Positions 26,139 to 36,954 of a stretch of DNA of 64,000 bases are shown here, piece by piece. A program made the position numbers and the translations under genes. The stretch lies in the NCBI GenBank assembly GCA_963713505.1, contig CAVQMC010000020.1:186001-250000 (forward strand), given 5' to 3'. The DNA is from CAVQMC01 sp963713505. Its GTDB lineage: Bacteria > Bacteroidota > Ignavibacteria > Ignavibacteriales > Ignavibacteriaceae. How positions within the stretch are numbered: position 1 is the first letter of the stretch; each line of letters opens with the position of its first letter. Below the pieces are notes generated by a model. That model searched no databases, was not told where the DNA came from, and saw only the letters and a list, made by a program, of their open reading frames with translations.

Positions 26139-27080
26139 ATGAAAATTGTTAAACCAAAAAAACTTTCAAAAGGGGACGTGATCGGTATAATCTCACCTTC
26201 ATCATCACCAGAAGACTTAAGCACAATTAATAAAGGTGTTCAATATTTAGAGAATTTGGGATATTCTGTCGATGTCGGTAAAAATGTCGGAAAATTCAGA
26301 GGTTATTTAGCAGGTGATGATAATGATAGATTAACAGATTTACATAATATGTTTAAGAATAAAAATGTAAAAGCTGTTATTTGTGTTCGCGGGGGATATG
26401 GCTCTGGCAGACTATTAAATAAAATTGACTACAAATTAATAAAAGATAATCCAAAAATATTTGTAGGATACAGCGACGTTACAGCTTTGCAAATGGCATT
26501 TTTGAAAAAGACCGGGTTAGTTACATTTGCAGGACCAATGATCGCTGTCGATTTTTGCGATTCCATAAGCCAGTATACAGAAGAAATGTTTTGGGCGCTT
26601 ATAACAAGTAATAAAAAATATGGTAAAATAAATCTGCCCAATGAGGAAAAAATATTTGGTTTAACAAAAGGAAATGCAAAAGGGAAATTTATTGGTGGGA
26701 ATTTGGCAACGTTTACTTCTTTAATTGGAAGCGACTATTTGCCGTCTATTAAAAACACTATACCAATTTTTGAAGATGTTGGTGAACTTCCGTATAAATT
26801 AGATAGAATGTTTAATCAGTTATCTTTAAATAATTTCTTTAAAGAAATTAATGGACTTATTCTCGGAACATTTCATGATTGTAATGAGCATGATCCGGCT
26901 AAAAAAACTTTGACACTCGGTGAAGTAATTTCTGATTATTTAAGCCAGCTTTATATTCCGGTGGTCTATAATTTTAAACATGGTCATTTAAAAGATAATA
27001 TTACGGTTCCGTTTGGAATTGACGTTAAAATAAATGCTTCAAGAAATACTGTAGAGATTACTGAAAATGCAGTTGGCTAA
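26139..27080 (+). CDS. ldcA: LD-carboxypeptidase (S66 family)
   Basis: Cytoplasmic serine peptidase that removes the terminal D-Ala from murein tetrapeptides during peptidoglycan recycling; MccF-type immunity proteins share the fold. GDVIGIISPSSSPED is the N-terminal strand-loop, ICVRGGYGSGRLL near residue 80 is the oxyanion-region motif, FVGYSDVTALQ near 107 contains the nucleophile Ser, and IFEDVGE near 208 and FKHGHLKDNITVPFG near 285 supply the Glu and His of the Ser-Glu-His triad. ATG 26139 is preferred over GTG 26133. It is convergent with ispE. Confidence 0.9.
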   Translation: MKIVKPKKLSKGDVIGIISPSSSPEDLSTINKGVQYLENLGYSVDVGKNVGKFRGYLAGDDNDRLTDLHNMFKNKNVKAVICVRGGYGSGRLLNKIDYKLIKDNPKIFVGYSDVTALQMAFLKKTGLVTFAGPMIAVDFCDSISQYTEEMFWALITSNKKYGKINLPNEEKIFGLTKGNAKGKFIGGNLATFTSLIGSDYLPSIKNTIPIFEDVGELPYKLDRMFNQLSLNNFFKEINGLILGTFHDCNEHDPAKKTLTLGEVISDYLSQLYIPVVYNFKHGHLKDNITVPFGIDVKINASRNTVEITENAVG

Positions 27081-27112
27081 TCGATTGTTAAAACAAAAGT
27101 TATTAAAAGTAG

Positions 27113-27955
27113 TTAAACTTTATTATAAGATATAAATTTAAAATATTTATCGGGTAAGTTTGAGCAGAAATGATTGGCATTCTCCAATTTATTAAAAATT
27201 CCAAAAACTGTTGAACCTGTTCCTGTCATTAATGAAAATAATGCTCCTGATTCATCAAATTTATTTTTGATCTTTTGAATTTCCGTGTATTTACGAAAGA
27301 CAACCTCTTCAAAATCATTAAATACTTTAAGCCTTAATTTTTTAAAGTCTTCCTCCGATTTTAAATCTCCTAAATCTCTTAGACTAAATTTGGATTTATG
27401 CGGAATTATATTTTCAAATGCCCATTTTGTAGATATGTGAATTCCGGGATTTACAATTACAATTGGAAAATTAATTTTAAATTTTAATGGTGATATAATT
27501 TCACCTCTTGATTCTGCAAAGGAAGGAATAGGATTTAAAAAATATGGAACATCAGAACCTAATTCCAAAGCAAAATTTGATAACTGATCTATAGTAAATT
27601 TAAGATCAAATAAATGATTAATCGCCGATAAAGTAAATGCAGCATTAGAACTTCCGCCGCCGAGTCCGGCGCCGATTGGAATATTCTTTTCTAAATATAT
27701 ATTTACATTTAACCTTTTATCGGATATTTTTTCTAAAAGTCTAATTGCTTTAATTATTAGATTTGAATTTTCTTCATTTAACTGTTCATTATTTGAATTA
27801 AAATTTAAATTATCCGATTTCTCAAAATTGATTATATCATAAAGGTTTAAAGGATAAAATATTGTTTCAAGATCGTGAAAACCATCCTGTCTTTTCCTGA
27901 TTATATTCAACCCTAAATTAATTTTAGCAGGGGATTTAACCTTAAGCTTTTCCAT
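27113..27955 (-). CDS. ispE: 4-diphosphocytidyl-2-C-methyl-D-erythritol kinase
   Basis: GHMP kinase of the MEP pathway for isoprenoid precursors; phosphorylates CDP-methylerythritol at position 2. SPAKINLGLNIIRKRQDGFH at the N-terminus, the ATP-binding PIGAGLGGGSSNAAF near residue 90 and MTGTGSTVFGIF near 240 are the family motifs. At 280 residues it is full length. Its start overlaps the preceding methyltransferase gene by 14 bases, at the downstream end of a minus-strand run that begins with polA. Confidence 0.94.
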   Translation of the reverse strand: MEKLKVKSPAKINLGLNIIRKRQDGFHDLETIFYPLNLYDIINFEKSDNLNFNSNNEQLNEENSNLIIKAIRLLEKISDKRLNVNIYLEKNIPIGAGLGGGSSNAAFTLSAINHLFDLKFTIDQLSNFALELGSDVPYFLNPIPSFAESRGEIISPLKFKINFPIVIVNPGIHISTKWAFENIIPHKSKFSLRDLGDLKSEEDFKKLRLKVFNDFEEVVFRKYTEIQKIKNKFDESGALFSLMTGTGSTVFGIFNKLENANHFCSNLPDKYFKFISYNKV

Positions 27956-28829
27956 CTAACAGATTTTTTATTTCTTTAATATGATTAGGACTTGAACCGC
28001 AGCAGGCTCCAATAAATGAAGGAGAGAATTTTAATAATTTAAATATTTCGGAAGAATAATCAGTAGGGGAAATTCCGCATGCAATTTTTTCATCTGTATA
28101 ATCTCCGCTTCCGCAATTAAAATAAACTCCCCAGTTAACATCTTTTTTTAAATACTTTTTTAACTTTGTAAAATAATCAGGCATAACGCAATTAAAACTT
28201 ATTGCTAAAGGTGAATAATCCAAAATAAAATTAATTGTTTCAGAGATTGGTTCACCGGAAAGTAAATGAATTCCGTCAAAAGAAAATAAACTAATAACAT
28301 AGGGAATTTTATTTTTACTGCAGTATTTACAAATTATTTTTATCTCATCTAAATGACTTTGAGTTTCATTTAAAATGAAATGTGCTCCCAAATCATACAA
28401 TAAATCAATATGCTTTTGATGATTATATTCCAAAGATTTTTTTGATATTTCTCTTTTAACTTTATAACAGTCTTCAGCGGGAGCATTAGAACCGGCAATA
28501 AAAACCGGTAAATTTTCTGCAGCTTCTTTGGCAATTTTAATACTGTTTTTTACCAAATTTTCAATTTTCAGTTCAGGAAAATCCTTTAGTGCTTCCGGAT
28601 TTGTTCTGAATGTATTAGTTGTGATAATATCTGCTCCGGCAATTATATATTCTTTATGGATTTTTAAAATCTCTTCAGGGTTGTCAATATTAAGTTTCGA
28701 CATCCACATTGCTCCGGAACTTTGCATATTTTTCTGCTGAAGAAGACTTCCCATTGCTCCGTCTAAAATAAAAGGACGGTTAATTCTTTTAGAAAGAGAA
28801 AAAGGATTTATATTTTTACTTAACAGCAT
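27942..28829 (-). CDS. Homocysteine S-methyltransferase-family protein
   Basis: A 295-residue (beta/alpha)8 protein of the pfam S-methyl_trans family, which transfers a methyl group to homocysteine (MmuM, BHMT and the first module of MetH). FILDGAMGSLLQQ opens the domain near residue 20, ADIITTNTFRTNPEAL follows near 65, and the zinc-binding cysteines are in SFNCVMP near 215 and GACCGSSPNHI near 275. It stands alone without cobalamin modules, so it is probably an S-methylmethionine- or betaine-type enzyme, but the methyl donor cannot be told. Fourteen-base overlaps join it to both neighbours. Confidence 0.87.
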   Translation of the reverse strand: MLLSKNINPFSLSKRINRPFILDGAMGSLLQQKNMQSSGAMWMSKLNIDNPEEILKIHKEYIIAGADIITTNTFRTNPEALKDFPELKIENLVKNSIKIAKEAAENLPVFIAGSNAPAEDCYKVKREISKKSLEYNHQKHIDLLYDLGAHFILNETQSHLDEIKIICKYCSKNKIPYVISLFSFDGIHLLSGEPISETINFILDYSPLAISFNCVMPDYFTKLKKYLKKDVNWGVYFNCGSGDYTDEKIACGISPTDYSSEIFKLLKFSPSFIGACCGSSPNHIKEIKNLLDGKA

Positions 28830-29961
28830 TTTTTACTTTATGGTCTTTGCTGAAATAATTTTCTACTTCTTTTATCATTTTATCCAGATCAATCATTTGA
28901 ATACATTCAAGATTATACGGACAGACTTTCTTCCAGCATGGAGAACAGAAAAGATCTTTTTGAAATAATTTTACACCTCGATCGTAAAGATCAATTTCCG
29001 TCCAGCAGCTTACACCGAACCAGGCAATAACATATTTTTTTAGTGCAATTGCTAAATGCATTCCGAATGAATCACCGGTTATTACAACATCTGCGATATC
29101 TTCGAAACATGCTCCTTTGCGAACGCCTAAATTTGTCGGAGTATTAATTATTTTATCTTTAAAATGAGAATAAATAACTTCGTTTCTTTCTGTATCTTCA
29201 GGACCGCCGAGCAATACAATTTTATATTTATTAAGCTTTAAGAGTTCATCAATTAAATAAATGTGCTGCTCAATTGTCATTTTTTTGTTTGGATATAAAT
29301 TTGAACAGCCGGTATTAAATCCCACAACATTATCTTTATCTGAAATTCCGACATTTTCTTTATAAACTTTTATAAAATCTTTTTCTTCTTCAGTTAAATT
29401 GAAAACATATTCATCTCTTTTATATTCAAGTTCAAATGTTTCGGCTAAATAATCCTGTCCGGTTCTTTGGTTAACTTTAAATTTAAAATAATCATCCATT
29501 CCAAGTTTGTAATTATAAAACGCTCCTTCATTTACCGGAACAATTTTGCCATCTATATTCAAACCAAAACCAAGTTTGTTTTTAGCTTTAACAGAATTTA
29601 AAAGTGAACATGACCTTAAAGATTTATCAACATTCATTACATAATCAAATTCAGGTGTATTCAATATTGAAATTGATTCTGCATCATAGGAAAGAACTTT
29701 GTCAATATATTGATTGTTATTAAGAAGGGGAGCAGCAATTTTAAGAGTTATCCACCAAATTGTGGATTCAGGGAATTTCTTTTTTAATGAAGGCAATTGA
29801 GCAGTTGTCATTAAAACATCGCCCATTGCATCCAGATTAATTATTAAGATTTTTTTCCCGATTGGAATATTTTCTTTACAGCCGTCTTCCCAGCAATTAT
29901 GATCCGGAAAACATGGTTTGTAGCCAGTAAATCTTTTACAAGATGGAACTGAAAAATCCAT
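28816..29961 (-). CDS. GT9-family glycosyltransferase with two cysteine clusters
   Basis: A heptosyltransferase-like GT-B enzyme, expected to extend LPS core or a related surface glycan. The N-terminal half has ILIINLDAMGDVLMTTAQLP near residue 38 and the C-terminal half VVGFNTGCSNLYPNKKM near 220 and ADVVITGDSFGMHLAIAL near 300, the ADP-sugar binding motif. Unusual features are a cysteine-rich leader (CKRFTGYKPCFPDHNCWEDG, then another Cys) and a C-terminal cluster CSPCWKKVCPYNLEC. Both look able to bind a metal or Fe-S centre; a GT9 subgroup with this leader is known to me, its role is not. Last of three GT9 genes in a row. Confidence 0.85.
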   Translation of the reverse strand: MDFSVPSCKRFTGYKPCFPDHNCWEDGCKENIPIGKKILIINLDAMGDVLMTTAQLPSLKKKFPESTIWWITLKIAAPLLNNNQYIDKVLSYDAESISILNTPEFDYVMNVDKSLRSCSLLNSVKAKNKLGFGLNIDGKIVPVNEGAFYNYKLGMDDYFKFKVNQRTGQDYLAETFELEYKRDEYVFNLTEEEKDFIKVYKENVGISDKDNVVGFNTGCSNLYPNKKMTIEQHIYLIDELLKLNKYKIVLLGGPEDTERNEVIYSHFKDKIINTPTNLGVRKGACFEDIADVVITGDSFGMHLAIALKKYVIAWFGVSCWTEIDLYDRGVKLFQKDLFCSPCWKKVCPYNLECIQMIDLDKMIKEVENYFSKDHKVKNAVK

Positions 29962-29962
29962 A

Positions 29963-31034
29963 TTAATTATATTTTGAAATTTGTTTTTCTAAAAAGGGAT
30001 TAAATTTTTTATTTACTTCTTCAAATGTAACATTTTTTAAGTTAGGTTCTTTAGTTACAACACAATCAAAATCAGATTTATAAGGCGACCAGATTAGTTC
30101 ATCCGTATTGTAATGAACATAAATACCAAATACCGGAATTTCAAATGCCGATGCTAAATGCACAGCCATCGTGTCCGGTGTAAGAAGCAAATTTAATTGA
30201 GAAATCATTGCTGCAAATTCATCAAACGATTCCGAAGAATAAACGGGAAATTTTTTCTCAGATATTTCCTCAGCGAATTTTTGATCTTTTAATGCTGTTA
30301 AAATTAGAATATTTATGTTAAGATCTTTAATAGAATTTATTAATTTGTGGTAATTCTCAACTCCCCAAAATCTTGCTTCACTTCCGGCGGAAATATTAAT
30401 CCCTAAAATAAAAGATTGTTTTGAGAAATTTTCTTTTAAGAATATCCTTTACTGCATTCTAATAGAATCTTTTTGAGGATTATAAAGAATATTTATATTT
30501 GAATTTTCAATATTGAACATTAAATAATTTGGAAAGTTCCATTATTCTATCAACAACATGAACTTTTGTTGCATCTAATCTTTTAATAGTTTTTGTGTAA
30601 ATCTTTTTATTTTCTTTTTCCAATCCGAATTTATTTTGAGCTTTACACAAAGCAATTATATAAGTTACGGTTGTGGAAACATCATCGTGAAGATCCACAA
30701 CCGTATCAATCTTTTCTGCTTTAATGAATTTTAAAATTTCAAATATTCCGCCAAGCCCCTTGTTGAATTTTATTATTTGATCGACATCCGGATTATTATT
30801 AAAAGCAATATAATTTTTTTTGTCTGCTAAAACATAAATCTTACATTTTAATTTTTCTTTTATTAGGTGAAGAAGAGGAGTTGTAACAAGCGCATCGCCG
30901 ATCCGGTTCAATCTTATAAAAAGTATTTTAGAATTACCATTGAAATTAATTTCTTTACTAGATTTTTTACTACCTCCGAGAAAGAGCAAAAAATTCAGCA
31001 ATAAATATTTAAGAAATATTTCAAATTTTTTCAT
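29963..31034 (-). pseudogene. GT9-family glycosyltransferase, frameshifted
   Basis: The gene reads in pieces: 31034-30507 encodes the N-terminal half (KILFIRLNRIGDALVTTPLL near residue 35; DTVVDLHDD near 115), and 30208-29963 the C-terminal end (LLTPDTMAVHLASAFEIPVFGIY). Between them, 30209-30506 still codes for matching protein, for example ILGINISAGSEARFWGVENY, but only after a frame change near 30520 and another small disturbance near 30440-30460 where a stop interrupts. Rejoined it is about 355 residues, a normal GT9. The damage is by single bases, as in other genes of this region, so assembly error is likelier than true loss. It overlaps the upstream GT9 gene by 14 bases. Confidence 0.75.
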
Positions 31035-32037
31035 TTAAAAGATTTTCAACTTTCTTGAGAATTATATCAGAATCTAATTGAAGCATACATTCATGATTAT
31101 ACGGACATTCAAGTAAATTGCATTTAATACAGAATAAATCATCTTTAATTACAAAATCAGAATTTGAAGAATATGGGCCGTGTTTTTCCGGATCTGTCGG
31201 ACCAAAAATTCCCAAAGTTGGTTTCTTTAAAGCAGCAGAAATATGCATAGGGCCGGAATCATTTGCGATAATTAAATTACAGTTATTTATTAATCCCGAC
31301 ATTTTATTAACATCAGTTTTGGGAGCAAGTTTTGCAATTTCACCAAGATTATTTTTAATGTAATTAGAATCCTCTTCATCTCCGGGTCCCCAAATAATTA
31401 AAAATTCACTATTAAATTTTTCATTTAATTTTTTGCAGATTTCTACCCACTTTTCAGCATCGCATCTTTTAGAAGCCCAGCCGCCGGAAGGAAGAATTCC
31501 AATTACTTTTTTGTTTTTATCAAAATTGGAATTAATAAAATCTTTACCGAATTCGTTATCTTTTTCAGAAATATAATAGTGTATATTTTTTGAAATGATT
31601 GGAATATCAAGAGGTTTTAATATTTCCAGATTATGCTCGGCCGAATGTACATTTCCTCTTTCGGAAGTTGCTAAAATATTATAAGCATATTTTCTTCCTC
31701 TGTAAGCAAAACCAATTCTATATTTAACTCCGGAAAAATAAGTGATTTGTGCAGTTCTCGGATTTGACCATAAATCTAAAATTAAATTGTAATTTTCTTT
31801 TCTAACTTTAAATGAAGTCCTCAAAAAGAATTCATTTTTCTGCATTGTAATAACTTTGTTTACAATCGGATTATTTTCAACCGAAGCTTTTGCAAATTCT
31901 TCAGTTAAATAATCGATTTTTACATTTGGAAAAGCATTGGTAAGATTTTCAAGAATTATTGTTGATAAAACAATATCCCCGATTCCTCTTGGCTTTATGC
32001 ATAATATTTTTTTTATTTCTTCTTTTTTTATTTTCAT
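31021..32037 (-). CDS. GT9-family glycosyltransferase (heptosyltransferase-like)
   Basis: A 338-residue GT-B enzyme. ILCIKPRGIGDIVLSTIILENL near the N-terminus is the classical GT9 start; IGILPSGGWASKRCDAEKW near residue 175 and NLIIANDSGPMHISAAL near 253 with LGIFGPTDPEKHGPYS following are the donor-binding motifs. A C-terminal CIKCNLLECPYNHEC cluster is common in GT9 proteins. It is first of three GT9 genes behind polA, 20 bases downstream of it. Probable role: addition of heptose or a related sugar in lipopolysaccharide core; acceptor unknown. Confidence 0.9.
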   Translation of the reverse strand: MKIKKEEIKKILCIKPRGIGDIVLSTIILENLTNAFPNVKIDYLTEEFAKASVENNPIVNKVITMQKNEFFLRTSFKVRKENYNLILDLWSNPRTAQITYFSGVKYRIGFAYRGRKYAYNILATSERGNVHSAEHNLEILKPLDIPIISKNIHYYISEKDNEFGKDFINSNFDKNKKVIGILPSGGWASKRCDAEKWVEICKKLNEKFNSEFLIIWGPGDEEDSNYIKNNLGEIAKLAPKTDVNKMSGLINNCNLIIANDSGPMHISAALKKPTLGIFGPTDPEKHGPYSSNSDFVIKDDLFCIKCNLLECPYNHECMLQLDSDIILKKVENLLNEKI

Positions 32038-32057
32038 GTCAATATGAAGAAAATAAT

Positions 32058-34852
32058 TTAATGTGCATCTAGCCAGTTGTCGCCGACTCCGGTTTCAACT
32101 ACAATCGGCACATCCATTGGAAGGGGAAGTGCAGTTTCCATCATTTCTTTTATCATAGGAGTTAATTCATCAACTTCGTCTTTATGGGCATCGAAAACCA
32201 ATTCATCATGAACCTGAAGAACCATTTTTGTTTTAGTTTTTTTCTTATTTAATTCTCTAAATATATTTATCATTGCAAGTTTAATCATATCTGCGGCAGT
32301 TCCCTGAATAGGCATATTAATAGCAACTCTTTCTTCGAATTGCCGTACAACTCTATTGTTGCTGTTAATATTTTTCAAAAATCTTCTTCTTTTCATTAAA
32401 GTTTCAGCATAGCCATTTTCTTTAGCAATTTTAACTGAATCATCCATAAAGTTTTTAACTTTTTTGAAACTGTTAAAATAAGTTTCAATTATTTCTTTTG
32501 CATGAGCTTGAGTTACACCGAGTCTTGTTTTTAATCCAAACGGACCTATACCGTAAAGAATTCCGAAGTTAACTTCTTTTGCTTTTCTTCTCATATCCGG
32601 AGTTACATCTTTCGGATCAACCATAAAAACTAAAGCGGCAGTGCTTCGATGAATATCTTCATGATTTTTGAAATGCTTTTATTAATCCTTCATCACCGCA
32701 GATGCTTGCCATAATTCTTAATTCAACCTGACTGTAATCCGCACTTAAAATGACATGATCTTTATCTCTTGGAATAAAAGCTTTTCTGATTTCTTTTCCC
32801 AGATCTGTTCTTATTGGAATGTTTTGTAGATTCGGATCATTGCTCGAAAGTCTTCCGGTTGAAGCAGCAGTTTGATTAAATGTTGTATGAACTCTTCCGG
32901 TTTTGGAATTAATTAAATTGGGAAGTGCATCAACATAAGTTGATTTTAATTTGGAAACCTGTCTATAATCCAAAATTAAATTTATTATATCATGCTCCCC
33001 GCGTAGTGCTTCCAAAGCTCTTGCATCGGTGGAATAACCGGTTTTTGTTTTTCTTCCGGACTGCAATCCTAATTTATTATATAATATTTCCTGAAGCTGT
33101 TTTGTTGAATTTATGTTGAATTCTTCGCCGCTTTGCTTATAAATCTCTTTTGTGTAATTATCCAGTAAAATCTGCATATCTTTGCTCATGGAATTGAGGG
33201 CTTTTTTATCTATTTTAATTCCTTCATTTTCCATGTGCTCCAAAACGGGAGCAAGAGGGAATTCTATTTTATATGCAACATCTATTTGTTCACTTTTCTT
33301 TAATTCTTTATCTAAAACTTCATACAATCTAAATGTAATATCCGCATCTTCAGCTGAATAATGTGATAAAGTTTCCGGTTCAACAGTAAAGATTTTAGAC
33401 GGATCTTTTTTCTCACCGATTAAATCGGAAAGTGGAATTGGTTTATATTTTAGATATTTTTTAGAAAGTTCATCCATACTTAATTTTTGATCAGGATCCA
33501 GCACATAACCTGCGAGCATTGTATCGAAATAAAAATTGTTTACTTCCATTCCGACTGATCTTAAAACGCTGATATCAAATTTTCCATTCTGGCAGACTTT
33601 TTTAATTTTCTTATCGGCAAATATCTTTTGAAAATGTTTCTTAAAAGTGTCAAGGGGAATTCTGTCTGAAAGGTCTTCATCAAATAATTCTTGATCACCT
33701 TTGAAAGGATTAACTGCAATAAAATATCCTTCACCGGATTTAGTTGAAAATGCAACTCCTGCTAATTTTAATTTAAAAGAATCCAAAGCATCGGTTTCGG
33801 TATCAAATACAAAAAGGGAAGTATTTTTTAATTTATCTGCTAACTTTTTAGATTCTGCTTCGGTAGTAATTAATTGATATTTAACTTTTTTCTTATCAAA
33901 AACAACCATATCCTGATCAGCATTCTCATCTAATTTTGTTGCTTAAATCTTCTTCCAGTTTTTTGTCTTTTGTATCGAAGATCTTGAGAAAACGAGAGAA
34001 CAAAGTTTTGAATTCTAATTCTACAAATATCTGCTGGAGTTTATCAAAATCCGGTTTTTCCAAAACCGCTTCTTTAAAGTTAAAATTTAAAGGAACTTCG
34101 CAGTGAATTGTTGCTAATTCCTTAGAAAGAAAAGCATTTTCCTTTCCATCAATAAGTTTATTTTTAATACCTTTTTTCTCAATCTTATCAATATTTTTAT
34201 AAATACCTTCAACTGATCCGAACTCTTGAATTAATGGTGTTGCGGATTTCGGTCCGATTCCGGCAACTCCCGGAATATCATCAGATTTATCCCCAATTAA
34301 TGCTAAATAATCTATCATCTGAATTGGATTGAAGCCATAATCTTCTTTGACTTTCTTTTCGTCAATTATAATTATTTCATCGGTAGCTTTTCCTGGTTTA
34401 ACTATTTTAACATTTTTAGTAACTAATTGATTATAATCTTTATCCGGTGTGATTACAAAACTTTCAAATCCTTCTTTTTCTGCTTTCTTTACAGCGGTTC
34501 CAATTATATCATCTGCTTCATATCTTGGTAAAATATATATTGGAATTTTTAATGCTTCTATTATTTGTTTTATTCTGTCAATTTGCGGAATCATATCTTC
34601 CGGCATTGCTTCGCGGGAAGATTTATAATCTTTATATCGTTCATGTCTAAAAGTTTTTTCTTTTGAATCGAATGCAACAGCAATATAATCCGGTTTGTTT
34701 TCTTCAAGAATTTTAATTAACTGATTTAGAAAACCGAAAACAGCAGAAGAAGGTTCTCCTTTAGAAGTAACAAGAGGTCTATTAATAAAAACAAAATAAG
34801 CTCTGTAAGCCAAAGCCATAGCATCAATTAACACTAATTTTTTCTTTTTCAT
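32058..34852 (-). pseudogene. polA: DNA polymerase I, interrupted by two single-base frameshifts
   Basis: Replication and repair polymerase that removes RNA primers and fills gaps. Three consecutive frames give one full protein of about 930 residues. 34852-33926 encodes the 5' nuclease (LIDAMALAYRAYF, YEADDIIG, GDKSDDIPGVAGIGPK). 33909-32659 encodes the 3'-5' exonuclease, with its acidic residues intact (FDTETDALDS, NGKFDIS, YSAEDADITF), and polymerase motif A (SADYSQVELRIMA). 32624-32058 carries motif B (RRKAKEVNFGILYG) and motif C (VHDELVFD). The breaks lie at a T4 run (33934-33937) and a T5 run (32665-32669); removing one base at each restores SNKLDENADQDMVV and KAFQNHEDIHRSTAALVF. Both are homopolymer insertions in an essential-type gene, so sequencing error is very likely. 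Confidence 0.93.
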
Positions 34853-35082
34853 ATAAGATTTTAATTTTGATTACTGATTGTCTTAAAATAATAAAATTTT
34901 GAAAGATTAACTCATTTAGAATTTTTAGTTGAAGTATTTATCATAATTTTTTAACAATTAAATAAAAGACCTTAAATAATTTTGTATTTATATTTTAGAT
35001 ATTAATCACGAAAAAACATAAATTTATAAGATAGTTTTGCAAAATGATGTTCTGTATTCATTCATAACGGAAAAATCTGTAA

Positions 35083-36906
35083 ATGGTAAAAAATAAAAGG
35101 ACAAAAGCTTCATTTAAAGAAATCATTCAAGCGATGGGGCTGGTTTTTGGAGATATCGGTACAAGTCCAATTTATACTTTGACTGTAATTTTTGCACTAA
35201 CCGCGCCGACTTATGCAAACATTATGGGAGTACTTTCTTTAATATTCTGGTCTTTGGTTATTCTTGTAACAGTTGAATATTCATTCCTTGCAATGAGTTT
35301 AAGTACAAAAGGCGAGGGAGGTATAATAGTTTTAAAAGAAATTTTAGCAGACAGTGTTAAAACAGGTAGAAGAGCTGCATTTGCTTCATTTCTCGGTTAT
35401 GTCGGAGTTTCCTTATTGATGGGGGACGGCGCAATAACTCCGGCAATTTCAATTTTGTCCGCTGTGGAAGGACTTCAACTTATACCCGGAATTGGAAATA
35501 TTCCCGTTTCAACAATTATTATTATTACTTGTGTAATTACAATTCTGCTTTTTGCTTTTCAGAAAAAGGGAACAGATAAAGTCTCTATTTCTTTCGGGCC
35601 TATTATGGTTTTATGGTTTAGTTCTTTATTTATTACCGGAATAATTTCGCTTGTGCATGCTCCAAATGTACTGTTGGCAATTAATCCGTATTACGCATTG
35701 GAATTTATGCTGCATAACGGATTGGCCGGATTTTTTGTCTTAAGTGAAGTAATACTTTGTGCTACAGGAGGAGAGGCATTATATGCAGATATGGGTCATC
35801 TTGGAAGTGAGCCTATAAGGCGTGCGTGGTCTTTTGTCTTTTTTGCATTAGTAATTAATTATTTCGGACAGGGGGCATTTTTAGAAGCACATAAAGTTTC
35901 CAGCTTTGTTCTTTTTGCAATGATTAAATCGATATCTGAATTTATTTATGTCCCATTTTTAATCTTAACATTATTTGCAACAATTATTGCAAGCCAGGCA
36001 ATGATAAGTGCAGTCATGTCGCTTGTATTTCAAGGGATAAATACGCGCATTTTCCCATTAATGAAAATAAAGTATACTTCTTCAAAATTAATGTCGCAGA
36101 TTTATATTGGAGTTGTCAATTGGGGTTTACTTATTGCCGTACTTTTTATGATATTCTTTTTTCAAAAGTCAGATAACTTAGCTGCTGCATATGGTTTTGC
36201 CGTAACTGCTACAATGACAATAAGTGCAATGTTTATGATTTGGATATTTAAAATCAGAAAGGATATCTCAAAACTTTTATTGTCTGTTGTGGTATTTCTT
36301 GTAGACATTTTATTTCTAATCGCTGTATTTAATAAAATCCCTTACGGAGCATATTGGTCGATTGTAATTGCTGTTGTACCATTCTTTATAATTCAACTTT
36401 GGTCAAAGGGAAACCATTCAATGAAAAAATCTTTCCGTTCACTTCCGATTGATACATTTTTGGAAAGTTACAAACAGATATACGGAATGGGCAATAATAT
36501 TAAAGGTACCGCATTATTTTTTACACATAATTTAAAGGAAATTCCACCATATATTGTTCATTGTATGATAAGAGGGAACATTATTTATGAAAACAATATA
36601 TTTATTTCGATAAAAACACTTGAAAAACCATACGGTGTAAGTTCCGAAAGAGTCGAAAACATAGCTCATGGACTTTCAGGATTGATCATCGAAACCGGGT
36701 ATATGGAAGTTATTGATATATCAAGATTGTTAAAACATGAAGGTATCTCTGAAAAAGTGATTTTTTACGGAATTGATGAAATAACAACAAACAAACCTTT
36801 ACTAAAGGTATATGCTTTTCTTAAAAAGATTTCGCCAAGGTTCGTCAGTTTTTATGATTTGCCGTATAATAAATTACATGGTGTTGTTACACGACTTGAA
36901 TTATGA
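35083..36906 (+). CDS. kup: KUP-family potassium transporter
   Basis: Low-affinity potassium uptake by proton symport at the inner membrane. IIQAMGLVFGDIGTSPIYTL near residue 15 is the family signature, followed by about twelve hydrophobic segments over residues 20-420; GDGAITPAISILSAVEGL near 115 and FFVLSEVILCATGGEALYADMGH near 220 are conserved K+ path motifs. A soluble C-terminal domain covers about 440-607. Length (607) is normal. It is transcribed alone or with the following gene, divergent from polA. Confidence 0.93.
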   Translation: MVKNKRTKASFKEIIQAMGLVFGDIGTSPIYTLTVIFALTAPTYANIMGVLSLIFWSLVILVTVEYSFLAMSLSTKGEGGIIVLKEILADSVKTGRRAAFASFLGYVGVSLLMGDGAITPAISILSAVEGLQLIPGIGNIPVSTIIIITCVITILLFAFQKKGTDKVSISFGPIMVLWFSSLFITGIISLVHAPNVLLAINPYYALEFMLHNGLAGFFVLSEVILCATGGEALYADMGHLGSEPIRRAWSFVFFALVINYFGQGAFLEAHKVSSFVLFAMIKSISEFIYVPFLILTLFATIIASQAMISAVMSLVFQGINTRIFPLMKIKYTSSKLMSQIYIGVVNWGLLIAVLFMIFFFQKSDNLAAAYGFAVTATMTISAMFMIWIFKIRKDISKLLLSVVVFLVDILFLIAVFNKIPYGAYWSIVIAVVPFFIIQLWSKGNHSMKKSFRSLPIDTFLESYKQIYGMGNNIKGTALFFTHNLKEIPPYIVHCMIRGNIIYENNIFISIKTLEKPYGVSSERVENIAHGLSGLIIETGYMEVIDISRLLKHEGISEKVIFYGIDEITTNKPLLKVYAFLKKISPRFVSFYDLPYNKLHGVVTRLEL

Positions 36907-36954
36907 TAATTTTTAGTTGAAATTACATCATTAAAATTTTAAAGACTATTTTCT

